Positions 39,222-46,435 of a stretch of DNA of 46,435 nucleotides are shown one piece after another (within the stretch, counting starts at the first letter, position 1; each line of letters starts with the position of its first letter). The DNA lies in contig JAJDXM010000004.1 of the NCBI GenBank assembly GCA_022823225.1, positions 1 through 46,435 of the forward strand, in the 5' to 3' direction. Below the pieces are notes generated by a model, which worked only from the letters and a program-made list of their open reading frames with translations, was not told the DNA's origin and made no database searches. The position numbers and the translations under genes were made by a program. The stretch is from Gemmatimonadota bacterium (lineage in GTDB: Bacteria; Gemmatimonadota; Gemmatimonadetes; Longimicrobiales; Gaopeijiaceae).

Positions 39222-41000
39222 GTGCCTCAATCCCCCCAGTACGACGCGATCGTGGTGGGATCGGGGGCCGGGGGCGGCATTACGGCCTTCATTCTGGCGA
39301 CCTCGGGCCTGCGCGTCCTTCTCCTCGAGGCGGGCCGGGACTACGATCCCATCCGCGAGACCCCGATGTTTCAGCTGCCCAGGGATGCGCCCCTGCGCGC
39401 GGCGGGCACCGCCGAAAAGCCCTTCGGCTTCTACGACGCAACGGTCGACGGCGGTTGGCAGGTCCCCGGAGAGCCGTATTCGGTGGCCGACGGGTCCGAG
39501 TTCATGTGGTGGCGCTCCCGGATGCTGGGCGGGCGCACCAACCACTGGGGACGGATCTCGCTGAGGATGGGCGAGTACGACTTCAAGCCGCGCAGCCGGG
39601 ACGGACTGGGCTTCGACTGGCCGATGTCCTACGACGACCTCGCTCCCTACTACGACAAGACCGAGATGCTGATCGGCGTCTACGGGTCCAACGAGGGGCT
39701 GGAGAACACCCCGAATTCGTCTCCTGGCGTCCTGCAGCCGCCGCCCAGGCCGCGGGCCTACGAGCTGCTCACGCGCAAGGCGTGCCGGCGGATGGGGATT
39801 CCGGTGATTCCGGCGCACCTGGCGATTATGACCCAGACCCAGGATCCGGACCGGCTCCCTGGCGAACTCTTCCCCGACAACGAGCTCGCCCGGCGCGTCA
39901 CGGCCGACTCGATGCGGGGCCGCGCCGCCTGCTACTGGGCGACGCCGTGCGGACGCGGCTGCTCGATCCGCGCCAACTTCCAGTCCACCACCGTGCTGCT
40001 GCCTCCCGCGCTCGCGACCGGCAACCTGGAAATCCGCACCGACGCGATGGTGCGCGAGGTGACGGTCGATGAGCAGGGACGCGCCACCGGGGTGCACTAC
40101 ATCGACCGGACCACGCTGCTCGACGAATTCGCCGGGGCGCGCGTCGTGGTGCTCGCCGCGAGTGCCTGCGAGAGCGCGCGCATCCTGCTGAATTCGACCA
40201 GCTCGCTCTTCCCCGACGGGGTGGCCAACTCGTCCGGTCTCGTGGGCAAGTACGTCATGGACACGGTCGGCGCGGGCGTGTATTCGCACATTCCGGCGCT
40301 CCAGTCGCTGCCGCCCCACAACGAGGACGGCGCGTCCGCGATGCACATGTACATGCCGTGGTGGCTCTACGGCGAGCAGCTGGCCGGGCAGCTCGACTTC
40401 CCCCGCGGCTACCACATCGAGTTCGGCGGCGGCCGGCGCATGCCCGGCTTCGGCGCATTCGGCGGCCTCGAGCCCCTGACCGGCGGCACCTACGGCCAGC
40501 AGTTCAAGGACGACTGCCGCCGCTACTACGGCAGCTTCCTCTTCTTCGATGGCCGGGGCGAGATGATCCCCAACGAGGACTGCTACTGCGAGATCGATCC
40601 GGACAAGGTCGACCGCTACGGCATCCCCGTGCTGAAGTTCCACTGGAAGTGGGCCGACCACGAGTTGAATCAGGCGCTCCACATGCAGCGCACCTTCGCC
40701 GAGATCGTCGACGAGATGGGCGGGCAGCTGCTGAGCACCGTGCAGACCGACGGCTCGCGGGCGATCTCGAAGGGCGGGCAGATCATCCACGAGGTGGGCG
40801 GCGCGATGATGGGAGACGATCCCCGGACCTCGGTGCTGAACCAGTACTGCCAGTCGTGGGACGTGCCGAACCTCTTCGTGACCGACGGCGCGCCCTTCGT
40901 GTCGAACGCGGACAAGAACCCGACACTGTCGATCATGGCGATCGCGTGGCGGGCCAGCGATTACATCGTCGAGCAGCTCAGGCAGAGGAGCATCGGATGA
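39222..41000 (+). CDS. GMC-family FAD-dependent oxidoreductase
   Basis: A 592-aa flavoenzyme. The FAD-binding motif is VVGSGAGGGITAFIL (~11-25), followed by LLLEAGRDY; a GGRTNHWGR segment is at ~103-111. The C-terminal part has HEVGGAMMGDDPRTSVLNQY (~526-545) and NPTLSIMAIAWRASDYI, with the conserved His and Asn of the GMC_oxred_C domain. It oxidises a sugar or other alcohol. The subunit-3-like gene overlaps its stop (ATGA), so they probably form a gluconate-2-dehydrogenase-type complex; no cytochrome c subunit is visible. GTG 39222 has AGGG upstream. Confidence 0.9.
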   Translation: MPQSPQYDAIVVGSGAGGGITAFILATSGLRVLLLEAGRDYDPIRETPMFQLPRDAPLRAAGTAEKPFGFYDATVDGGWQVPGEPYSVADGSEFMWWRSRMLGGRTNHWGRISLRMGEYDFKPRSRDGLGFDWPMSYDDLAPYYDKTEMLIGVYGSNEGLENTPNSSPGVLQPPPRPRAYELLTRKACRRMGIPVIPAHLAIMTQTQDPDRLPGELFPDNELARRVTADSMRGRAACYWATPCGRGCSIRANFQSTTVLLPPALATGNLEIRTDAMVREVTVDEQGRATGVHYIDRTTLLDEFAGARVVVLAASACESARILLNSTSSLFPDGVANSSGLVGKYVMDTVGAGVYSHIPALQSLPPHNEDGASAMHMYMPWWLYGEQLAGQLDFPRGYHIEFGGGRRMPGFGAFGGLEPLTGGTYGQQFKDDCRRYYGSFLFFDGRGEMIPNEDCYCEIDPDKVDRYGIPVLKFHWKWADHELNQALHMQRTFAEIVDEMGGQLLSTVQTDGSRAISKGGQIIHEVGGAMMGDDPRTSVLNQYCQSWDVPNLFVTDGAPFVSNADKNPTLSIMAIAWRASDYIVEQLRQRSIG

Positions 41001-41752
41001 GCGAGGAACGGGAGCGGACCGTGGCCGGCGGTGACGGTGGGGCCGAGGGCACCATCACGCGGCGCGGCGCGCTCAAGGTGATTGCCGCGGGTGCGGCCCT
41101 GGGCGCCACCGTGCCGGCGTGCGCGCCGGGCGACGGTGGAGGGGCCGGATCCGGCGGAAGCGCGGGCACCGACGCCGCCCACACCGAGCTGTCGGGCTTC
41201 AACCCCCTCCCCCCCAGCAACCCCCGCGCCGCGGGCACCCTGACCGATCCGGACATGCTGGCGCCCATCGTTCCCTGGGAGATGGTCCTCACCGACGAGG
41301 AGATGCGCCACGTGGCCGCCCTGGCCGACGTGATCATACCGGCGGACGACCGCTCCCCCGCGGCGAGCGCCGTCGGCGTCCCCGACTACATCAACGAATT
41401 CGTCTCGGCACCCGCCCACACCGAGCAGCTGACCCAGCTGCGCGGCGGCCTCGCGTGGCTGAACCGCACCGCCCGTGACCGCTTCGGTGCTGTCGACTTC
41501 CCCGCCCTCTCCACCGCCCAGAAGCACGAGATCTGCGACCTGGTCCGCTTCGAACCCGACGCCCCCGAGGAGCTGAAGCCCCAGGCCCGCTTCTTCGACG
41601 CATTCCGCGACATGTGCTCCACCGGGTTCTGGACGACCGAGGAAGGGATGCGCGACCTGGGCTACATGGGCAACGTGCCGCTCCCGAGCTTCGACGGGCC
41701 GCCGCCCGAGGTGCTCGAGCGGCTGGGGCTGGCGGGGGAGGATCTGGTTTGA
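40997..41752 (+). CDS. Gluconate 2-dehydrogenase subunit 3 family protein
   Basis: A 251-aa protein. TRRGALKVIAAGAALGATVPAC is a Tat-type signal with a Cys, so the complex is likely exported folded and anchored. The body (~95-235; EEMRHVAALADVIIPADDRSPAASAVGVPDYINEFV...FFDAFRDMCSTGFWTTEEGMRDLGY) matches the Gluconate_2-dh3 family. Its start overlaps the GMC oxidoreductase stop. Works as the small partner that carries the flavoenzyme to the periplasm. Confidence 0.88.
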   Translation: MSEERERTVAGGDGGAEGTITRRGALKVIAAGAALGATVPACAPGDGGGAGSGGSAGTDAAHTELSGFNPLPPSNPRAAGTLTDPDMLAPIVPWEMVLTDEEMRHVAALADVIIPADDRSPAASAVGVPDYINEFVSAPAHTEQLTQLRGGLAWLNRTARDRFGAVDFPALSTAQKHEICDLVRFEPDAPEELKPQARFFDAFRDMCSTGFWTTEEGMRDLGYMGNVPLPSFDGPPPEVLERLGLAGEDLV

Positions 41753-41871
41753 CCCAGCCGAGACGGGCCCACAGCCTTCGATACGCGCATGCTACAGGTC
41801 CGCTCCCTCCTTCGGATCCATCCCGGTAGATTAGCGATGGTGTTTTTTCAATTGAAGCGCGGGAGACCATC

Positions 41872-43296
41872 GTGATCACACGGCTGCGGCTTGCCAACTT
41901 CAAGGCTTGGAGAGAGATCGACATCCCGTTCGCTACCGTTACGGGAGTATTCGGAGCGAACAGCGCCGGAAAGAGCAGCCTGGTTCAATTCCTGCTGCTA
42001 CTCAAGCAGACTCGGGAAGCGACGGACCGTCGAATCGTCCTTGATTTCGGCGGCCCGGAGAACCTTGCGAATCTCGGTAGCTACCGTGAAGTGGTCCACG
42101 GCCGCAACACCGACACGGACATCAGCTGGGAACTGGGGTGGACTCTGCCCAAGCGCCTCAGGATCGCGGCGCAATCTGCCGATGGAAGGCCGGTCAGCTT
42201 CACAGGCCGGGAAATGGCTATCCGATGCACTGTCGGCCTGTCCGAAACGAAGCAATCTTCCTCTCTCTTCACACGGAGCCTGAGTTACCGGTTCGACGAC
42301 ACAGTCTTCGCGCTCGAGCCCTCCGAACGCGGAGAGCGGCGTGCCTACACACTGAACGTTTCCGCCGGGCGCCATGGCTTTGCGCTCAAGCGGAGCCAGG
42401 GGCGTCCGTTCCGGATTCCTCCACCCGTCAAGACTCACGCGTTCCCTCAGCAGGTCAGGTGGTCATACCAGAACGCCGACTTCCTCAGCGACCTGGAGCT
42501 GTCATACGAGAGCCTCATGGACCGCATCTACTATCTCGGCCCGCTCCGGGACTATCCCCAGCGCCAATACTACTGGAGCGGAGCCAGCCCAGCAGATGTC
42601 GGACCCCGGGGCGAGCGTGCCATCGATGCAATTCTGGCCGCCACCGCACAAGGGAAGGCCCGTCAACTCAAGCAGCGGGCGCATAACCAGCCTTTTCAGC
42701 AAGTGATCGCGCACTGGCTCCGAGAACTCGGGTTGATAGATCGATTCTCGATGGAAGAGATCGGAACCGGCTCCAACCTGTATCAAGCACGCGTGACCGC
42801 GAATTCATCCAAGACCTCCACGACTCTGACGGACGTGGGATTCGGTGTCTCCCAGGTCCTTCCGGTTCTTGTCCTGCTGTATTACGTGCCGGAGGATTCC
42901 GTGATACTGCTCGAGCAGCCCGAGATCCACCTGCATCCTGCCGTGCAAAGCCGATTGGCAGACCTGTTTCTATGCGTTGCGAGACATCGGAGACTTCAGA
43001 TAATCGTTGAGTCACATAGCCAGCCCTTGTTGCAGCGCCTTCAGCGCCGTGTTGCCGAGGGGAGGGTAACAGTACCCGGAAAGGGACCCACCTTCCCGTT
43101 CCCCATCTCCTGGGACGACGTGCGGCTCTATTTCTCGACGGTGTCGCGTGGTGTCGGCAGGCTGGAAGACCTGCAACTGAACCACTGGGGCGAGATTGAG
43201 AATTGGCCCGCCGACTTCTTTGGTGACGAGATGGAAGAGATCGCCGCGATCAGATCGGCCACACTGCGCCGCAAGCTGACGGACTCTTCGCGATGA
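41872..43296 (+). CDS. OLD-like AAA ATPase, DUF3696 family
   Basis: A 474-aa ABC-type ATPase. Walker A is GANSAGKSSL (28-37); the central part carries SYRFDDTVFALEPSERG; the signature VGFGVSQVLPVLVLLYYV (~321-338) and Walker B SVILLEQPEIHLHPAVQSRLADLF (~343-366) with ESHSQPLLQRL (~383) are typical of DUF3696/OLD-like sensors. No TOPRIM domain follows, so it has no nuclease of its own; the next gene, a PIN protein, overlaps it by four bases (ATGA). This pairing resembles ATPase-effector systems such as PARIS or Septu, but with a different effector. GTG 41872 is the start. Confidence 0.85.
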   Translation: MITRLRLANFKAWREIDIPFATVTGVFGANSAGKSSLVQFLLLLKQTREATDRRIVLDFGGPENLANLGSYREVVHGRNTDTDISWELGWTLPKRLRIAAQSADGRPVSFTGREMAIRCTVGLSETKQSSSLFTRSLSYRFDDTVFALEPSERGERRAYTLNVSAGRHGFALKRSQGRPFRIPPPVKTHAFPQQVRWSYQNADFLSDLELSYESLMDRIYYLGPLRDYPQRQYYWSGASPADVGPRGERAIDAILAATAQGKARQLKQRAHNQPFQQVIAHWLRELGLIDRFSMEEIGTGSNLYQARVTANSSKTSTTLTDVGFGVSQVLPVLVLLYYVPEDSVILLEQPEIHLHPAVQSRLADLFLCVARHRRLQIIVESHSQPLLQRLQRRVAEGRVTVPGKGPTFPFPISWDDVRLYFSTVSRGVGRLEDLQLNHWGEIENWPADFFGDEMEEIAAIRSATLRRKLTDSSR

Positions 43297-43805
43297 CCAG
43301 CAGGTCGGTCGTAGACACCAACGTCCTCGTGGCGGCCAACGGTCGGGACACCCATGTGGAGGTCAGCTGTCAACTCAAGTGTGTGGATGAGCTGATGAGG
43401 CTTTCCCACAAGGAAGTCGTATGTGTCGACGATAAGGGGCTCATCATGCGCGAGTATGGAAGAAGAACCAAGGACCAAGGGCAAGCAATGCCTGGCACGG
43501 TCTTCTACAAGCGTATCTGGCAGCAAATGGGCAACCCCCACAGAGTCCACCTGACACCGGTCGAACCCCGTGACCCCGAAGGCAGGGACTTCCGCGATCC
43601 AGTCCTCCCACCCAACAACCTGAAGAAGGATGCGAAGTTCCTGGCGGTCGCCATCAAGGCCGGTGCCTTGATCGTCAACGCCGCCGACTCGGACTGGGCC
43701 GAGCATCGTGAACTGACCGACCGGTTAGGAATCGATGTGCGGCAGCTTTGCCCCGAGCATGCGACCCGCCCGGAAAAATCGCGCGCCGACCATGCTTCCC
43801 GGTAG
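43293..43805 (+). CDS. PIN-domain ribonuclease (predicted effector)
   Basis: A 170-aa protein. The PIN-like start SVVDTNVLVAANG has Asp8 and Asn10; a second acidic region is DDKGLIMREYGRR (~46-58, with Glu) and the third is KDAKFLAVAIKAGALIVNAADSDW (~110-133) with Asp near the end, as in PIN catalytic sites. PIN nucleases cut RNA, often tRNA or rRNA. ATG 43293 overlaps the ATPase stop. The RNA ligase overlaps its 3' end. It is probably the toxic effector of the ATPase-PIN-ligase module. Substrate not shown. Confidence 0.78.
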   Translation: MTSRSVVDTNVLVAANGRDTHVEVSCQLKCVDELMRLSHKEVVCVDDKGLIMREYGRRTKDQGQAMPGTVFYKRIWQQMGNPHRVHLTPVEPRDPEGRDFRDPVLPPNNLKKDAKFLAVAIKAGALIVNAADSDWAEHRELTDRLGIDVRQLCPEHATRPEKSRADHASR

Positions 43806-44481
43806 GCTGAAGTACCCTCGCACCCCTTACTGGCCCTATTCGCCAACCACGGGCCGCCGCGACACGTTGCACGCCGATCCCAAACGTTTCGTCGGGCGTC
43901 CGATCGTTGTGACCGAGAAGCTCGATGGAAGCAATGTCCTGATCCACCGGGGGAAGGTCTACGGACGCTCTGTAGCCGACGAGGCCGCCAACAAGTGGAT
44001 GGCGATGGTCAAGAAGCACCACGCCTGGAAGGTAACCGACCCGGACGTCCTGTTATATGGGGAAGATATCTACGGAGTGCACAGCATCGAGTATGAGCCG
44101 ATCAGGGAGAATGAGACGTTCCATGCGTTCGCTCTTCGCGATTGGAAGGGGGACTTCGGATCCATGGCGGAACTTGAGCAGTTCGCCGCCGAGCGGAGCA
44201 TCCCGGTTGTGCCGGTCATCCACAGGGGCGCGTTTGCTTCGGTCGCCAAAATGCGGGGATTCATTCAGAACGAGCACGCGAAACAATCAGCGCTGGGCGG
44301 AGAGCGTGAGGGGATGGTGGTGCGTATCGCGGAAGGATTCGCCTCAGCCGGGTTCGCCCACTACGTGTGCAAGAGCGTGCGTAAGGATCACGTGCAAACG
44401 GATCAGCACTGGACGCGCAACTGGCGCCCCTGCGCCCTCCGGCGGACCCCATCGCCACAGGGTGAAGGTGATCGTGATTGA
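43792..44481 (+). CDS. RNA ligase (T4 Rnl-type nucleotidyltransferase)
   Basis: A 229-aa protein with the ligase nucleotidyltransferase motifs: TEKLDGSN (41-48; Lys43 would be adenylated), RSVADEAAN (motif Ia-like), LLYGEDIYGVHSIEY (motif III, ~85-99), GEREGMVVRI (motif IV, ~170-180) and YVCKSVRKDHV (motif V, ~191-201). It should seal RNA 3'-OH/5'-P ends with ATP. ATG 43792 overlaps the PIN stop by 14 nt; ATG 43759 is an alternative. Placed after a PIN nuclease and OLD-like ATPase, it may repair RNA that the PIN protein cuts. The C-terminal end RRTPSPQGEGDRD may be non-native. Confidence 0.85.
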   Translation: MLPGRLKYPRTPYWPYSPTTGRRDTLHADPKRFVGRPIVVTEKLDGSNVLIHRGKVYGRSVADEAANKWMAMVKKHHAWKVTDPDVLLYGEDIYGVHSIEYEPIRENETFHAFALRDWKGDFGSMAELEQFAAERSIPVVPVIHRGAFASVAKMRGFIQNEHAKQSALGGEREGMVVRIAEGFASAGFAHYVCKSVRKDHVQTDQHWTRNWRPCALRRTPSPQGEGDRD

Positions 44482-44514
44482 CGTGAGCGGTTCCGCGGAC
44501 TTATCTGGGTAGCA

Positions 44515-45267
44515 ATGATCTCCATCCTGTCCAGCGCCGACGCGCATGCTCCGGCGGCCAGTCCCGGCATCACAGCACGCCGCCGATCCGCGTGGACCCC
44601 CATCCTCGCCCTCCTCCTCCCCACCGCCGCATGCGTCCCCGCCCCCGCCGAGCCCCACACCGCGCTCGTCGAGGCCATCGACCACTACACCGGGGTGGCC
44701 GGCGCGGTGGACGACGGGCGCGCGCGCGAACTGCTCGAACAGGCGGCCGCGACGGGAGACCCGCTCGCGGTGATGTGGATGGCGCGCGTGCACTCCACCG
44801 GGCGCATGGGGTATCCCCGCGACGAGGAGCGGGCGCGCGAGATCGCCGCCGGGGTGATCCGGAAGGTGCAGCGGGCGGCCGAATCGGGCGTCATCGAGGC
44901 GGTCTTCCTGATGGGGACCGCCTACGACGAAGGGCTCGGCAAGCCGGTCGACCTGGTGCTCGCCGCATCCTGGCACCGCCGCGCCGCCGAGCGCGGCCAC
45001 GTCCTCGGCGCGCACAACCTGGGCAACAACTACGCAGAGGGCCGCGGCGTCGGGGAAGATCCGGCACAGGCGGTCGAGTGGTGGACCCGGGCCGCCGAGC
45101 GCGGCGACGCGATCACCCAACTGCGCCTCGGCGAAGCCTACGAGGCCGGGCGCGGCGTGGCCCGCGATCTGGAAGCGGCGCGGGAGTGGTACGGGAAGGC
45201 GGCGGCCGCCGGCAACGCCCAGGCGCGGGAGGGGCTCGACCGATTGTCGCCAACTGACCCACCCTGA
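44515..45267 (+). CDS. Sel1-repeat lipoprotein
   Basis: A 250-aa protein. Signal region about 20-42 ends LLLPTAACVPAP, a lipobox with Cys40. Then Sel1-like helical repeats: AVFLMGTAYDEGLGKPVDLVLAASWHRRAAERGHVLGAHNLGNNYAEGRGV and EDPAQAVEWWTRAAERGDAITQLRLGEAYEAGRGVARDLEAAREWYGKAAAAGNA (~130-240). Sel1 repeats mediate protein interactions. ATG 44515 is adopted. The lipid anchor is predicted; partners are not known. Confidence 0.8.
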   Translation: MISILSSADAHAPAASPGITARRRSAWTPILALLLPTAACVPAPAEPHTALVEAIDHYTGVAGAVDDGRARELLEQAAATGDPLAVMWMARVHSTGRMGYPRDEERAREIAAGVIRKVQRAAESGVIEAVFLMGTAYDEGLGKPVDLVLAASWHRRAAERGHVLGAHNLGNNYAEGRGVGEDPAQAVEWWTRAAERGDAITQLRLGEAYEAGRGVARDLEAAREWYGKAAAAGNAQAREGLDRLSPTDPP

Positions 45268-45334
45268 CAATTGGAAATGCCAATACTGTAATGTCCACTG
45301 GTGGTTATGTACTTGATGCACACCGGGGGCGGTG

Positions 45335-45505
45335 TTAGCTTCCCGAAACGGAGGCGTTTTTCCCCTTCTCGCGGTGCTCGTTGACGACCCGGTCGACCTC
45401 GTTCATGACGCGCTTGGGGAAGACGGCCTCCATGATCTCGCGGTCGGTCTTCTGGGCGATGCTCCGAGGCACCTTCCGCCGCCGTTTCGTCTTTCGTCGC
45501 TTCAC
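45335..45505 (-). CDS. Small basic protein near the IS1595-type transposase
   Basis: A 56-aa frame (MKRRKTKRRRKVPRSIAQKT..., then EIMEAVFPKRVMNEVDRVVNEHREKG), starting at GTG 45505 with GGAGGG about six bases before it. It has a basic head and a helical body. I believe similar small proteins (RSIAQKTDREI-MEAVFGKR) accompany IS1595-like genes, but that is memory, not a search. A shadow frame on the other strand has no features. Divergent from the next gene by 34 bp. Confidence 0.5.
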   Translation of the reverse strand: MKRRKTKRRRKVPRSIAQKTDREIMEAVFPKRVMNEVDRVVNEHREKGKNASVSGS

Positions 45506-45539
45506 GCCACCCTCCCCATCCTTGAAAGGAACCGAATCA

Positions 45540-45776
45540 ATGCGTGAGTCACCCGGTAGCGAAGTCGTCTACGAAATCCTAGAGGTCGTCGCTCTAGCAC
45601 CCAGAAATCCTCATGATCCGTTGGGAGTAATACGACTTCGCACTGATCGGGGCTGGTATCGATTCTCGGCACAGAAGCAGACGCTTCTCCTACTCGCTGG
45701 TAGATGTGTCGAGTTGGCGCACCACCTGCCGCCGCATGACGAGAGTGATCCCAGGGAACCGTCTGAGATGAACTAG
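45540..45776 (+). CDS. Small hypothetical protein upstream of the transposase
   Basis: A 78-aa frame, MRESPGSEVVYEILEVVALAPRNPH... RTDRGWYRFSAQKQTLLLLAG. AAGGA lies about ten bases upstream of ATG 45540. No family recognised; beta-like start then a helix. Close before the transposase (11 bp), so probably co-transcribed with it. Confidence 0.45.
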   Translation: MRESPGSEVVYEILEVVALAPRNPHDPLGVIRLRTDRGWYRFSAQKQTLLLLAGRCVELAHHLPPHDESDPREPSEMN

Positions 45777-45787
45777 GAGAATCAGCC

Positions 45788-46435
45788 ATGAAGAGAGTCA
45801 ACCTCGTTTCGCTGCTGGACCAGTACAACACTGATGATAGGTGCAGGGACGCCTTGGAGGCAATCCGGTGGCCGGACGGCGTGTGCTGCACGCGGTGCGG
45901 CGACACGGAGGTGGACGAGGTGCCCAGCCGTAATCAGTGGCGCTGCCGGGGGTGCAAGTACCGCTTCAGCGTCATGGCCGGGACGATCATGCACCGCAGC
46001 CACCTGCCGCTTCGGAAGTGGTTCCTCGCCATCTACCTGATGTGCGAATCCAAGAAGGGCATGAGCGCGAACCAACTCAAGCGGTCGCTCGGGTGCCAGT
46101 ACAAGACGGCGTGGTATCTCTGCCACCGCATCCGCGAGGCCATGGGCAACGACCCGTTCGAGGGGCCGACCCTGTTCGGGGTGGTCGAGGTGGACGAGAC
46201 GCTCGTCGGCGGCCGCGTGAAGGGACGCGAGAACGCCCACAGCAACAAGCATTGGGTGGCCGGGGCGATCGAGCGGGGCGGCAAGGTGCGGATCGAGCGC
46301 ATCCCGAACGTCCGGAAGGACACGATTCAGGGATTCGTGAACCGCACCGTCAGCCCGGACGCGGAAGCCATCTACACGGACGAGCTGCGGTCCTACATCG
46401 GCGTCGAGACGGACACCGGACGCCACGAGACGGTG
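45788..46435 (+). CDS. IS1595-family transposase (3' end outside the window)
   Basis: 216 codons without a stop. The N-terminal zinc ribbon is CTRCGD...WRCRGCKYRF (~35-60, C-x2-C twice), followed by the helical IS1595 region (SANQLKRSLGCQYKTAWYLCHRIREAM, ~97-123) and the DDE core: VVEVDETLVGG (~133-143) and AIYTDELRSY (~196-205); the last Glu is beyond the window. DNA transposition by ISXO2-like DDE chemistry. ATG 45788 was chosen as the start of the conserved domain; upstream of it no GGAG is clear. No terminal inverted repeat could be identified on the left. Confidence 0.88.
   Translation, partial: MKRVNLVSLLDQYNTDDRCRDALEAIRWPDGVCCTRCGDTEVDEVPSRNQWRCRGCKYRFSVMAGTIMHRSHLPLRKWFLAIYLMCESKKGMSANQLKRSLGCQYKTAWYLCHRIREAMGNDPFEGPTLFGVVEVDETLVGGRVKGRENAHSNKHWVAGAIERGGKVRIERIPNVRKDTIQGFVNRTVSPDAEAIYTDELRSYIGVETDTGRHETV

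Noticed and set aside
37662-40790. Antisense frame (1042 aa) over the Gld exporter and GMC genes
   Set aside because: Low-complexity shadow; sense genes have clear motifs.
45332-45547. Plus-strand 71-aa frame upstream of the transposase
   Set aside because: It overlaps the better-supported basic small protein on the minus strand (start with ribosome-binding site) and has no features of its own.

Overview
The window is 46.4 kb of GC-rich bacterial DNA. The gene content suggests a Gemmatimonadota-type or related diderm bacterium: an Oar-like TonB-dependent receptor, a DUF5916 outer-membrane protein, a Gld-type ABC exporter with a DUF4340 partner, an LVIVD/choice-of-anchor-B protein, a GMC oxidoreductase with a gluconate-dehydrogenase subunit 3, and several lipoproteins. 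No rRNA or tRNA gene was seen, so the phylum is an inference. No CRISPR array was seen.

1-9.9 kb: a tightly coupled plus-strand operon with lower GC than the right half. It begins at what looks like the end of an IS21-like element, which has cut off the 5' part of a BrxC/DUF6079-like ATPase gene. Then follow a DndC-like PP-loop (PAPS reductase-family) protein, an unusual protein joining an RNA-polymerase alpha-CTD-like HhH region to a sigma-70 region-4-like HTH, a PLD-nuclease part and an SF2 helicase (probably one fusion gene split by a +1 frameshift), a 75-aa protein, a DndD-like coiled-coil ATPase with a C-terminal cysteine cluster, and a 162-aa protein. It resembles a sulfur-linked DNA modification or defence system but is neither canonical Dnd, Ssp nor BREX.

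10-20 kb: accessory region. It holds McrBC, a Schlafen/AlbA_2 ATP-binding protein with a TPR-like C-terminal half, an orphan HicB-like antitoxin gene with a perfect palindrome upstream, small lipoprotein and membrane genes, one complete Rpn-family nuclease gene, a decayed second copy, and a decayed DUF1971 cupin gene. Related palindromic intergenic elements (core close to TTTACATTATGTAAA) lie at gene boundaries between 13.1 and 18.3 kb.

20-28.8 kb: a STAS protein and a small membrane protein, then a minus-strand run: hipB-hipA, a membrane-anchored PHP protein, a HupE/UreJ-like permease, an LVIVD-repeat protein, a small exported protein and a multicopper oxidase. The hipBA promoter region has two strong palindromes and a duplicated ribosome-binding/start region that creates a 9-aa leader peptide.

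28.8-41.8 kb: ordinary cell-envelope and metabolic genes (DUF5916 protein, alpha/beta hydrolase, TonB receptor, three-gene Gld-like exporter, GMC oxidoreductase with its small subunit).

41.8-46.4 kb: a compact three-gene module of overlapping genes, an OLD-like DUF3696 ATPase, a PIN-domain nuclease and an RNA ligase. This is the clearest candidate for a little-described system (a toxin-like RNA break-and-repair or anti-phage module). It is followed by a Sel1-repeat lipoprotein and an IS1595-type transposase, cut by the window end, preceded by two small genes.
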